Both the position numbers and the translations under genes were made by a program. A stretch of DNA of 64,000 nucleotides from Wolfiporia cocos (taxonomy: Eukaryota; Basidiomycota; Agaricomycetes; Polyporales; Phaeolaceae): NCBI GenBank assembly GCA_029448655.1, contig JACCLO010000016.1, forward strand, positions 496,001 through 560,000, read 5' to 3'. This document shows, one piece after another, positions 11,794-22,746 of this stretch; the first letter of the stretch is position 1; each line of letters starts with the position of its first letter. The notes beneath the pieces are model-generated. The model ran no database searches and had not been told where the DNA came from. It saw only the letters and a program-made list of their open reading frames with translations.

Positions 11794-12687
11794 GATGAAT
11801 GAATCCGTGGACCGACCAAGCAAGAGGTATATGAGGTGTTCATCGAAGTTAACATACCGTCTGTCCTTTTATGATCACAACCAATTGTCAATACGCGATC
11901 TTTCTTAGAAGACTGGCAGAGTTTTATGGAAGACACATCGGTCCTTCCATCGCATATTCTCAAATGAATTCGCGTCAGAATTCAGAAGCACTGATCGCGT
12001 ACGAGGATATCTCGCGATCGGTAAACATGCCGAGGCGGCCTAGCCTGGAGATGCAAGGGCTATTACCACAGTGCCACAATGTATGTTTCAAGCCACGGGT
12101 AGCCAATATTGTATCCTTCTTAATTATCGCAACCCATCGCTGAATGAGTAATCTTGCACCCAAAATGACATTCACGCCCCAGTCAATGCGTGTTAGGGAG
12201 ACAGCGCAGCACGAGGCCTTGAGGCCTTGAGGGTTCAATCATAACTTGCCCCTATTGTCGACCCCGATGTTCCGAACATGAGGCATCCTGTGGGAAAAAT
12301 AGTCCCACTCAAGACAAAATTACGCAATTGCATCGTAAACGACGTCCGTTGGCTTAACTCGAGAGCTGCACATTGCGCCACAAGATCTTTTGTGTGGATT
12401 TCGCGGGGCGAGGCGCCGATGTTGTCTCTGTAATCTAAACCTCGGCATTGTGAGGTTCTGCCCGAGGGATCTCCAATTGGGATGGGATGAGTGAATTTGA
12501 ATGACATTCAAGAGGTACAGATTCCGATGAACGACCAAGATGTTCAAGTAGATCAATGTGCCCGGCCTCCACGCTCCGCGCTGTGATCACATGCGCGACC
12601 CTCCTTTCTCTCTTACCACCACCATCGCCTTAGGCGCTCACGTACCGTCCACCTAAACAACACCCCCTACGCATCGTCCACCTCACC
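11794..12687. other. Intergenic stretch upstream of the proline-rich gene
   Basis: No gene can be supported. Near its 3' end lies one copy of an 18-bp sequence (12579-12596) that recurs downstream of the following gene. Confidence 0.5.
12579..12596 (+). repeat. 18-bp direct repeat, upstream copy
   Basis: The sequence CGCTGTGATCACATGCGC occurs here and again, identical and in the same orientation, at 14139-14156. The two copies bracket the intronless proline-rich gene. Confidence 0.75.
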
Positions 12688-13863
12688 ATGAACACCCAAC
12701 GCACCGTCCCGAGTACACAGAGGGTCCCTAACGACATCACCCCCGCTACCTTTGCCTTTAACCTACTTTTCAACGCCGCCCAGAGCATCCACCGGGCACA
12801 CGAAACCACACCATCAACTTACGCTCTTCCTCTTTGGAAGACGCATGTATCATACCTCCTCACCGCTATCACCCATGGTGCCAATGAATTGGCCCACACT
12901 GAACTCCCTTCCCTGCTCACTTTGCAGCAGGACGTCAACAACCTTGCGCTACACCTCACCTCACTCCTAGCGCCTACGTTCAACAACCCTTTGCCCACCC
13001 CTCCCACGCCTTCCACCCCTAAGCCACGCACCACTCCATCCATGCCTCACCTCAAGCACGTTTCTAACCACTCTATCCGACCCACCCCGAAGAAACCCGA
13101 ACCGCGTCTCCACTGGGTTCCGAATCGTCCCGAGACGCCACCTCGAACACCATCCCCACAACCTACACCTCCCCGTACCCCATCACCCACCCCCACTCAT
13201 CACTCTGTCGACTCTGTCGACACCGTCGAATTCCTCCTCGAGCCACCACTATATGACCACCCTATTGGCCCCCTCGAGAAACCCCTTTACGACCACCCTG
13301 CTGGTCCTGTGGAAGGACCAATCTATAGCCAACCCGCTGGTCCTATGGAAGGACCAATCTATGACCAACCCGCTGGTCCTATGGAGGGACCAATTTACCC
13401 CTGCCCCGCTGGACCTGATCCATTCAACCCCGTCCCATATCAACCTCAACCACGACCATTTGTGCCCACCCGCACGATCACCCTCAAGATTACCTCCGTA
13501 CTCCGCCGCCCTACTGCAACTGGCAACATATTCACCCCCTCCGAGCTCAGCGATGCGTGGCAACAATCGCTGCTCAGCTTCCAATTCATGGACTATTTCA
13601 GTCACTATAACATCCTTAATGTCACATATGACATGTTCACCGGCTTCAACTGGACCGACCCTTCTTCCACCGCTATCCGCTCCTCCATCCTTATGTCCTA
13701 CCCTGACGATGACGCCTACCTCATCACGCGTCGACTTACCAGCCACTTCCACATCTACTCCTACCTCGCTCGCAAACGCGACGTCTTCAACAATTCCGTC
13801 ACTTACTCAATCTACTCCGACCAATCTATCCTCGCAGCAAGTTCGAGTTCTTCTGCTACGTAA
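12688..13863 (+). CDS. Proline-rich protein with a central 12-residue repeat, family unknown
   Basis: One uninterrupted reading frame of 391 residues, unlike its intron-rich neighbours. Residues about 1-105 look helical and folded. Residues about 106-185 are Pro/Thr/Ser-rich and basic. Residues about 186-245 are five tandem 12-mers of the type G-P-I-Y-D-Q-P-A-G-P-M-E. The last 140 residues return to a folded composition with F-T-P-S-E-L and Y-F-S-H-Y-N-I-L-N-V. No signal peptide or membrane segment is evident. Several genes of this style in mushrooms are lineage-restricted. I do not recognise the family and assign no function. Another frame on the same strand (13253-13978) and the opposite strand are also open for long stretches, a side effect of the biased codons. 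Confidence 0.6.
   Translation: MNTQRTVPSTQRVPNDITPATFAFNLLFNAAQSIHRAHETTPSTYALPLWKTHVSYLLTAITHGANELAHTELPSLLTLQQDVNNLALHLTSLLAPTFNNPLPTPPTPSTPKPRTTPSMPHLKHVSNHSIRPTPKKPEPRLHWVPNRPETPPRTPSPQPTPPRTPSPTPTHHSVDSVDTVEFLLEPPLYDHPIGPLEKPLYDHPAGPVEGPIYSQPAGPMEGPIYDQPAGPMEGPIYPCPAGPDPFNPVPYQPQPRPFVPTRTITLKITSVLRRPTATGNIFTPSELSDAWQQSLLSFQFMDYFSHYNILNVTYDMFTGFNWTDPSSTAIRSSILMSYPDDDAYLITRRLTSHFHIYSYLARKRDVFNNSVTYSIYSDQSILAASSSSSAT
13243..13422 (+). repeat. Five tandem 36-bp units coding for 12-residue repeats
   Basis: Units at 13243-13278, 13279-13314, 13315-13350, 13351-13386 and 13387-13422. Units 3 and 4 are almost identical at DNA level; the outer units have diverged. The length is an exact multiple of three, so copy-number change keeps the reading frame. 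Confidence 0.85.
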
Positions 13864-14485
13864 CTCCTTTTGTTACTACTACCTTTTCCTACCTTGTCCC
13901 ATTTTTCCCTTCATTTTATATTTTTCTTTACGCATCACTAGAGCTGTTAAGTGTCGGTCCAAACTCGAGACCCTATGACACCAGCTCGCTCTTCTTTACG
14001 ATACATAATCAACGTACGACCCATACCACCACCCTACTCCAATTTGCGATACTCTTCACTTCCACCGTGGCTCTAGTTAGCTGCCACACATGTACTTAGG
14101 ATACTGACTGCGGGGTATAAATGGTTGTCTCTCTCTCTCGCTGTGATCACATGCGCATGCAGCTTGTGCCTGTGCACGTGCCTGTGCACAGGATGCACTT
14201 GCAATTGGCCATGTTCTCCCTGCCACCAGTCATTCGCCGATAAATGCAACAGCCTGAGCATACAATTAAGTTCTCCACTCGAATAAATCAAAACGTACTC
14301 GATCGCAGCAAGACTTGCTTGAGCATATAGCCCATCGGATCATGATGCATCGAAGAATTGCGACTTGATATTGGGCACATCAGTGATGTGCTCTGCCCGG
14401 CATACAACGTAGGGACATCAGCCTCACTCACCTTATCACTGGCTCTTATCTTCGCCCAGCGATCTACAATGGGCCATTTCTGCAG
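13864..14485. other. Intergenic stretch with CT repeat
   Basis: It contains a short CT run at 14129-14138 directly before the downstream copy of the 18-bp repeat. A GTGCAC-rich palindromic patch follows near 14160-14190. No gene is supported. Confidence 0.5.
14139..14156 (+). repeat. 18-bp direct repeat, downstream copy
   Basis: Identical to 12579-12596, including the palindromic core TGATCA. Confidence 0.75.
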
Positions 14486-14825
14486 GTGAAGCCGCTACCC
14501 TTCCACATTACGAGGCTTATACAGCTGCCCGCATGCGAAGTGAGAAGCGCATGAACGAATTCATGGGAATTTTCGTAGCAAGGGATGTCCTCGTGAAGGA
14601 ACATGAGTTCGAGCGACAGCTCGGATTGATCGCCCGTCAAGAATGTGTCCAGTTCAAGAGCGAGTACCAGAGCCTAATCGAGAATGGGATAAATACTCAC
14701 GATGTACGAATTCGACGTCATGGGTTCATGCCTGATCTAGTCAAAGTGATTAATGTCCGCAGGCGGGGGTCCTGGAGACGTTCAAACGCAAAAAAAGCGT
14801 GCCTCACAATGCCATACCCTCCTGA
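14486..14825 (+). pseudogene. Possible gene fragment coding a charged coiled-coil-like protein
   Basis: A good 3' splice site at 14485 opens a frame rich in Glu, Arg and Gln (E-H-E-F-E-R-Q-L, then F-K-S-E-Y-Q-S-L). It reaches a GT donor at 14704 and can join across 14704-14762 to a short final exon ending at TGA 14823-14825. No upstream exon with a start codon could be found, so this may be the 3' end of a decayed gene. I recognise no family. Confidence 0.25.
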
Positions 14826-16173
14826 AATGCTCGCGCGGATCAGTAACACAAGAATAGAGAATATTGCGAACAAACGCGCGAACTCGAGCAGGAGCGGCGC
14901 AGGTCCATGACCAAGTAGGTGGTACGCATGAAGATGCAGGGCCCTCCGACGTACGCATGGCGGCATGAGCGAAGATGACCGAGCGGGAGAGGCGCATGGG
15001 CAAGATCTCGAGACGCGTCAGCGAAGTGGGGTACGTCGCGCAGGTCGAGAGGGGTGCTCGGTTTCAAGTTCAGGGATTCCTGCTGAGAACGAACGTCGAA
15101 GCTTCAGCGCGGAGGAGTCGTCGAAAGTGGACGCGCGATCCCTTGTCGAAATGATATACACGTTTCTGTCCTAATAGAACAACATGATGAACGTGCTTCC
15201 GTAATGCCAGCATATTGGTTGAAGCGCTGAGCTCTTCCTTTCCATGGAACAAGAGAGCTGCCGCATCAATCCTGGACCTGGCTGTGAATAGGATACTGAT
15301 TCTATCAGGCTCTGAAACAGCATCGTATACCGCGAGATTGCGAGTCATTGCAACATGCGTTGCTATGAATGCTGCAACGTCGTAGCGCAGTCTACATTTT
15401 CATGCGTGTCCTGGATTTGATCTCGCGGGTCTGGTATGTGCTCGACCGGCCTGGAAAGAGGGAGGAGGTACGGATATAGTAGCTCCGGTTACTCCAAGGA
15501 AGTTGTTCGCTTGGGTGCACACTCGAAGGCTCCGCGCCGGGATTCGTTCACCGTAGTCATCGGAGCGTCCGAGCCTATTCGAGCCTTTCTGACTCTGCGT
15601 GGTACCCATCAACGCCCGGCTGTGGAACGCTGCCGCATATCGGTATCAGCGCCTACCAGCGCGCTCTTGAGTGGTGCTCTATGGTACCGGGAGAATCCAC
15701 GAACATGTACGAAGCACAGTCGTTCGCTCGTCTGTTCCGCTCTGTGCTATACACGACCGCACTGGGCAGTAAATCGAGCCCAATAAGTCTCCGTCAGCTT
15801 GAATGAAAGTAGTGATCGAAGCGCGCGACACAGCGTCGCATTGACCTAATCAGGATTAGGGCGCACCGGTGTGGCGGGAATTGCTATTGTTGGAGGGCAG
15901 TGCTTGCCGAACGCCAGCGGCCGATAGTTCTCTAGGCGATTCCGCCATTCGTGATTCGCGAGACTCGCTTAACCAATCGGGCCAATATGACTCTGGCTGT
16001 GAACGCGACCATCTTTACACGCAATGCAGTGCCTTGACGCTGCAAACGGTCCATGTGTCTGCCAGCTGGGCTTGCAAGATAAAAAGGGGGCTTGCTTGGC
16101 CCACCAAGCCCAGCGAGCTCCATCGCACCCACCGTTGTGTAACTCCTAACGTCCAAAGTTTGTGACTATCAAT
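14826..16173. other. Intergenic stretch upstream of the ankyrin gene
   Basis: About 1.35 kb. Several short overlapping frames occur on both strands without motifs. The last few hundred bases should hold the promoter and leader of the large ankyrin gene, but I see no distinct element. Confidence 0.5.
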
Positions 16174-19100
16174 ATGCCTCCGGCTCCCGAGGCACACGCG
16201 TTCCTGGCACGCATCGCCGAGCTACCGCCGTCCGGACCAGATGTCTTTGATGCCCTTTCACAGGCCCTTCAGCCCTCGCTCGACGATGAGGCTGAACTGC
16301 GTAATTTATTCGCGACAGACAAGAACAACCCCCGTCTGCAAGATCCACATGTCGGTCTCGTCGACGTGTTCGACGCGCCGGCAGACATCAGAACCACAAG
16401 AGCGCGAGTCGTGAAGGACGAGCAAGATGTCAGCGCTAAATTCGTCTTGCCTCTGACCAATGAGCGCAGGCGCGAGGATGGTGCACCCGCTATGGTGTCG
16501 AGCCTTGACGAATTCAAGAAGAACTGGGCAATTTTCACTGAGGGCTCGCTCTCACAGCTCCTCGACTGGAACAATGTCATCGCGGCGGGTGGGTCTGTCC
16601 AGGCGTGTCTGAATCCAGTCCCCGCTTCTGCGAAGGTGTCGAAGCGCGCAATGCGCAAGCATTTTCACAACAACGCCTATCCGACATCTGACGTTGATCT
16701 CTTCCTGTACGGATTGACACCTGAACAAGCGGAGGCTAAGATCAACGCGATTTACGAGGCCGTGCGCGACTCCGTGCCGTGGGACGTGACATGCATCCGC
16801 ACGAAGCATACGGTCTCCATCCACTCTCAATACCCATACCGCGCCGTGCAAATCGTGCTCCGTCTGTACAACTCACCCGCAGAGATCCTGGCAGGGTTCG
16901 ATGTCGATGCCCCATGCTGTGCGTACGATGGCGAGCGTGTTTGGGCGAATCCGCGAGCGATCGTTGCTATGATGCGGCAGTGCAACACGGTGGACATGAC
17001 GCGGAGGTCTCCATCGTATGAGGTTCGCCTTGTCAAGTATTCGGCACGCGACTTCGAGGTGTACGTACCCTCACTCAGGCGTGAGGATATCGACCCCACT
17101 GTACGTGAATGATCTCATTGTGTTTACATTACATTGACACGTTTCTCTTCAGATATTCGAGCGTTCGATTGCTCGCATACAAGGGCTTGCACGATTGCTC
17201 GTCCTAGAGCGGTTGACTACAGTAGACGCCAGGGACAAATACCTTTCCTGCCGGCGCACCCTCCGCGGTCGGCCGCAAAGTCACAATGCATACAGGCGCA
17301 TGAAGAAGAAGTACAAGGGAGACCTGAAGGCAGGAATCGACTTTGCAGGGCTAGAGATGAATGATTACGACGTTGTATCGCTGCATATCCCGTATGGTCC
17401 TGGGTGGGACGCAAGGCGCATTGAAAAACTGGTATACCAAACTGTGCGTTGTTGGCCTCGCTCCCATCCTCGACTCATACTGATACGACGGACATATACC
17501 AGGATCTGGGCATGAACTGTGTGTACACCCCGATTTTTTCTTTACATGATTTTGACGCCAAGCGTAGCTCCGTTCAACCCAAAGAACAAAGATCGCCGCC
17601 TTCATCGCCATCCTGCCTTCTTCGGCACGATGCAGGAATGCCTAGAGGACTGTTGTGAGGTACGATGTTCCATGTTTAGTATCGATCGAGTCGCTCACAA
17701 TTCTCCAGTATTGTCCCGATCCGAAGGACGAGGAAGAGCGGAAGTTGCAAGAAGAAGAGGACAAGGCATATCTTCGCGGCCGTATCAGGTCCGTGCGAAT
17801 CATCTGTCTGCTCTGCGCATACTGATTTTGTCCCAAGCTTCATCGAGGAGGATCCCGGTCGTCAGAGTATCTCGGGCAGTTTCAACCCGATAGACGTCGG
17901 AGAATGGGCCGAGCAAGCCTACATGGGTCCGACAGAGAAGCTCTTCGCTGCAATCGTGGCGCGCGACAGAGAGGCCGTGGCGCGTCTCATCAAGCAAGAG
18001 GACACCGACGTAAATCGACGTGATCACGTCGGCCGCACGCCTCTCCAGATGGCGATCATGGTCAAGGCTATCGACATTGCCTGCGATCTCGTTGATGCCG
18101 ACGCGAGGATGACTGCGCGTGTGGCAGATGGACGGACGGCGCTACATCTTGCCGCTCAGCTCGATTTACCGGAGGTCGTACGCAAGCTTCTTGACCGCAG
18201 TGCGCTGAATGAGGAGAAGGCGAAGAAAGCCGAGGAAGAGGCGAAAGCCAAGGCTAAGGAGGATGCAGAGAACAGCAAGATGGATGTCGACGACGAGGAG
18301 CAAGATGATGATGAGCACAATAGTAGTGAAGACGATTGGAAGTCAGATGGGGATGAGGACAATGGAGCAGAGAAGAAGGTCAAGAATATCGAGGGGAATA
18401 ACATCAACGACAGTATGATTCCCGAGGACGAGGACGAGCCCGATATCATCAATGTCAATGCTCCCGACTGGGATCTCGCCTTCACGCCGCTCCAGTACGC
18501 TATCGTCTTCGGATCTGCCGCGGTCGTAGACCAGCTCATAGCCGCCGGCGCCGATGTCGGGCTTCTCACCAAAGCGGATGGGTATAACACGCATACATTC
18601 CACCAGCTGACCGTTACTGCCTTGGCGGAGAATGAGGAGGCCGTCCGTGAGATCGCAAAGAAGCTCTTCGCTGCGGGCGCTGTGTCTTCTCAAGCCGACG
18701 ACGAGCTCTTCACGATCTTCCACAGGATTGTCTGCGCGGGCAAGTCTGATCTGGCTCACACTTTCCTTCATCATGATCCCAACGCCAAGGCTGTCGTCAA
18801 CATACCGTTCATGCATCGCTGGAACCCAGTAATATACCCGATCGTCAGTGCAATTGCTAAGAAGAACTATTCCATAGTCGCGCTCTTGCTTGCTTATGGT
18901 GCCAAGTTGGTAATTACCGAAGAAGACTACACACGCGTGCTCGCCACCAGGTCTGTGCTCGCCTTTACTGTATTGCTTCGAAGGCTGATTAGATTGTGCA
19001 GTACCTCAACCACCATCGACCGGAGCGACAGCTACCAGGAGAAGGTCTGCATGCCTCTCGAGGCCGCTATTGCTGCGCGTGATGACGTGGTTACACTCCT

Positions 19101-22100
19101 CGTTGCAATGGGTGCAGAAGTTAACCTGCCTTCGAAGATGGCAAGTAGAGCCAGGAGGTATGGCTGGCAATCAGAGTGCTGCGTAACCCTTCTTGAGTGG
19201 ACACGCTTCACTATCCGTGCACTCGAAGATCGTCTACAAAAGCTCAGCGCAGACGTCCAGTCCGAGACATTGGATGAGAAGGTCCAAGCTTTGGCTTCCC
19301 AGCCCGGTTGGAAGGGCGAGACAGGCAAGGTTCTTCTGATGCGCAGGGAAAAGGAGAAGAAGGAGAAGGAGTCAAATGAAGCAAAAGCGAAGGCCGAAAC
19401 CGAGAAGACGAGGCGGAAACTGCATGCGGCGAAGGAATACTTCAGCATGGTGGAGTCCCAGCTGGTTTCTAATGGAGCGAAGACGTGGAACGAGGCTTTC
19501 CCTGATGACAAGCACGAAGTCAAGAATCTCTACTCCGATAACAGTAGGCTGCCCACCCGCACGACTTCAGGCACCGGCGCATGTTACAGCTACCATGTCT
19601 TTACTGGTCAGTGGTCGAGCTTCCCTGCTCCCGCCTACAGTGTGCCAAGATACGACGAATTGTTTGAGGCCTGTTGGAATGGAGACAACGCGAAGATTGA
19701 ACAGCTATGTCTTCCGAAGAACAGCAGCGAATCGAACAAGGCGCCTTTGCAGATCGCAGTGCAATTGGAAGACGGCGGGTTCAATGATGCAGGTAAGTGT
19801 TGTCTTTATTACGTCCGAAGCCTTCGTTCAACCGGATACACCAGTATGTAACCCTCTGTCCATTGCTATTGCTCGACGTCACTGGGACACGGCACGGCTG
19901 GTTCTCGCGATCGCCAGTGCCCAATATGAACCGGAGAAGTCCAAAGCAACCAAGTTCCAAATGAGGGGAATTGTGCTAGGTGCGGATGATCAGACAGACT
20001 CCGATACATACTGATCATCATTATAGATAACGAGGACGAGGAAGAAGAAGAAGAAGAAGACAACGATGACGACGACAATATGGACGATGACTCAGTCCCT
20101 ATCAACTTCGTCGACATTGCCAAGCGTCCTTCCACAGTCAAGACCTCCGTGTCACCACAGACACTCCTGAATCCCGGATGCATCCAATGGATCGACAGCA
20201 CAGAGACACTCCAACGTGGCTCAGTCCTGTTTCGTGCGATCTTCGAGGACGATCTCCAGGCATTTGTTCAGATTGCGGAGCTGTACAGCAGCCTTCCTGA
20301 GCCAGAACCTCTGCCGACAAATACACTCTTTTGGACACTGAAGTATGACCGCCGCGACGTCCTCGACGAGCTCATCCGCCGCTCAGGAGTGGGCATCGAC
20401 GTGGATAACGAAAATGCGCATGAGGACGAGGTACCAGGCGCCACCCACCAGAAGAGCTCCAAGATCTATCTCGGTCTAAATGTGCACGGAAAGAAGCGCA
20501 AGGATCTGGCCACTAAGAACGACCCGAATGCGAACCGCCAAGCGGTTCAGAACCGCAACTTACCTCTACTATGGGATGCGGCCAAGGCCGGTGCGCTCAG
20601 GGTCATTGCGTATCTGAAAGGGGACCTTCCTCTGGCTGCATACCGGTACTACGCTTCCACACACAGTGACGAGCGTGCTACCTACTTGCGCCGTGCGCCT
20701 GATCTTGCATCGATGCTACCACAGTGGCTCGGATGGTCGATGAACCAGCTGAACGAGTCCGCGATCACGACGGCGATCTTAGGCGACAACTTGGTTGTTC
20801 TCAAGGAGCTTCTGACAATGCAGCCAAAAGAAATGGAACAGGCACTAATTGCCAAGTATGCCTTTACTCTTTTGTGCCCTCAGTCCGCTCATGTAACCGA
20901 ATTCTTGCAGGATTAAGTTCGCAGAATATAATCACATTTCAGTGGCTGCTGTATCGGGGGTAGCTCCGGAGATATTTGACTATCTTCTTGACAAGGGAAT
21001 CTCGCCAATTGAACTCGATCATCGCGGGTATGTAACCTGATTTACGTCTCCAGGTCTTGGCTGACATGCGTGCTCGTAAAGATGGAACATACTCCACATC
21101 CTCTGCGCCCAATCTGGTCAGAACCATGCCAGGTTACTCCACCATGTGTTGCATAAACTCTCTCAAGATTCAATCGAACGGATGCTCCACCAACAATCCA
21201 AGCTCAATCGCAACACTGTGAGTACATACATAAACCTGCATTAGCCCGCTTTGTCCTCAATCCCTCCACAGCCTCTTCACATTGCTGTCAAACGGTCCAG
21301 AGTGGATCTTGTTCGCATGCTGGTCGACACTAAAGTTGCACCATTCCTTTTCCGCGATTCAGAGGGCTCGACGCCTCTGCACATTGCCATCAAGCGCCAG
21401 GCCGCATCGATGTCGGAACTCCTCGCCGACGCCGGCCCAGTTGATGCTCTCTATATGGAAGATGGCGTTGGCTACACGCCTCTCGAAACCGCTGTGCAAA
21501 ACGACCTATTACAGCGTACAAGAAGCGGCTTCCGTGGCACAATCCAGACCCCTGACGAGCTCTCTAACACCCTCGATCATTTCGCTGACCGGCCGTTCAA
21601 TCTTGCACACCAGTCCGTCGAGATTCCTCGGTTGCGCGCGACGGTCGAGGCGCTGCTGAAGGTGGGTCGGCTGCGTGCAGGAACGAAGGTCGCGACGGAG
21701 CTTGTGAAGTTCACCGAGCTGATGGAGGCACGGCTGGAGCGGGAGAAGAACGCCGCGGCCGAGGCCGAGGCGCGAGGCGAGAAGCCCGACACTTCGAGCG
21801 ACAAGCCAGCCCGCATGCTCCTTGGCCAGTTGCATCAAGAAGATGACACTGAGAGCGAATTCAAGTCCGAGTGTGATCATGGGAATCGCCCGCAGGATAC
21901 GCTGAAGGCGATCGAAAAGGCGCTCGCGGCACGTCCGTTCGCCCAGATGCGGGTGCTTGTGCACTTGTCGGATGTTCACGCGTCCGTAAAGAGAAGCCTG
22001 GATGAGTCAACGAAGACATACGAGCGCGTGCACCAGGGCCGCGACGACGTGCTGGAGCAAGAGATGGTGGAGACCGTGGAAGACAAGGCAAAGCAGTGCA

Positions 22101-22159
22101 GCGCCTTGCAGCTCTCCATCGCTGGACGAATAAACCACTTTGATCTTGACGATATTTAG
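16174..22159 (+). CDS. Large ankyrin-repeat protein with nucleotidyltransferase-like N-terminus
   Basis: Twelve exons: 16174-17100, 17153-17443, 17503-17518, 17568-17659, 17709-17788, 17838-18950, 19002-19792, 19845-19979, 20027-20855, 20911-21027, 21082-21217 and 21272-22159. All phases agree, giving about 1,804 residues. The N-terminal domain has A-A-G-G-S-V (about 137-142) and S-D-V-D-L-F (about 172-177), the pattern of a nucleotidyltransferase fold, though their spacing is long. A middle region has L-H-R-H-P-A-F-F-G with nearby cysteines. Ankyrin-like repeats follow from about residue 500 (G-R-T-P-L-Q-M-A, G-R-T-A-L-H-L-A-A, P-L-H-I-A-V-K, S-T-P-L-H-I-A-I-K), interrupted by acidic and Lys/Glu coiled-coil insertions. 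I chose M-P-P-A-P over an ATG four codons upstream. Intron 18951-19001 is 51 nt and stop-free, so it could be retained. Exon 3 is only 16 nt. The family is conserved in mushrooms; its function is unknown. Confidence 0.85.
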
Positions 22160-22738
22160 GACTTCGAGATCACCGCGCTGTAGCACCGAACAACATATAT
22201 GCATGTATGTAGTTTTTGTATGATGATAGAATTCGATCCTTACTGGCCATCTATTAGCATTCGAAGTCGGAAAATGTCTGTGCATGTAGAATCACTAGAA
22301 TCTAAAGTAAAATCTCCATACGAGATGCAGTGTATGAGTTGTCGACGAATAATGTATTATGTCAACCAAGGCTCATAGTTATGTAGTCCCTATGAGTTAG
22401 GATCAGCGTAGTAGTTGCGTAGCAGTTTGATCCACGGTAATTGCAGTCAGATCCTTCCTAGGTATTACACGATGCTACCGCATCGACAACGTTACGTATC
22501 AGGGGTTCTTCGGTCGAGTCTAGAGTCTCTTTCCTAGTGATGATTGATGATAATATTCTTCATTTGCTATGACCACTTTGCCTCGGAGGCAGGGAGCGAA
22601 AGCGTTAACAACAGGTGACGATACAGTCTTAGTCTATGATACAGATCTACAACGATAATCGTTCTTGAGCGCATGCAGTCTTTGATCTTTGAACATGATC
22701 AGACCTACATTACAATAGAAGTATCGGAATAAATCTGA
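22160..22738. other. 3' flank of the ankyrin gene
   Basis: AT-rich sequence without a supported gene. It ends at the 8-bp target duplication of the first hAT-like element. Confidence 0.5.
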
Positions 22739-22746
22739 GGTTTTAT

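Noticed and set aside
13253..13978. Alternative 241-codon frame inside the proline-rich gene
   Set aside because: It shares the repeats in another frame but starts mid-array. The longer frame begins before the repeats and has more even composition.
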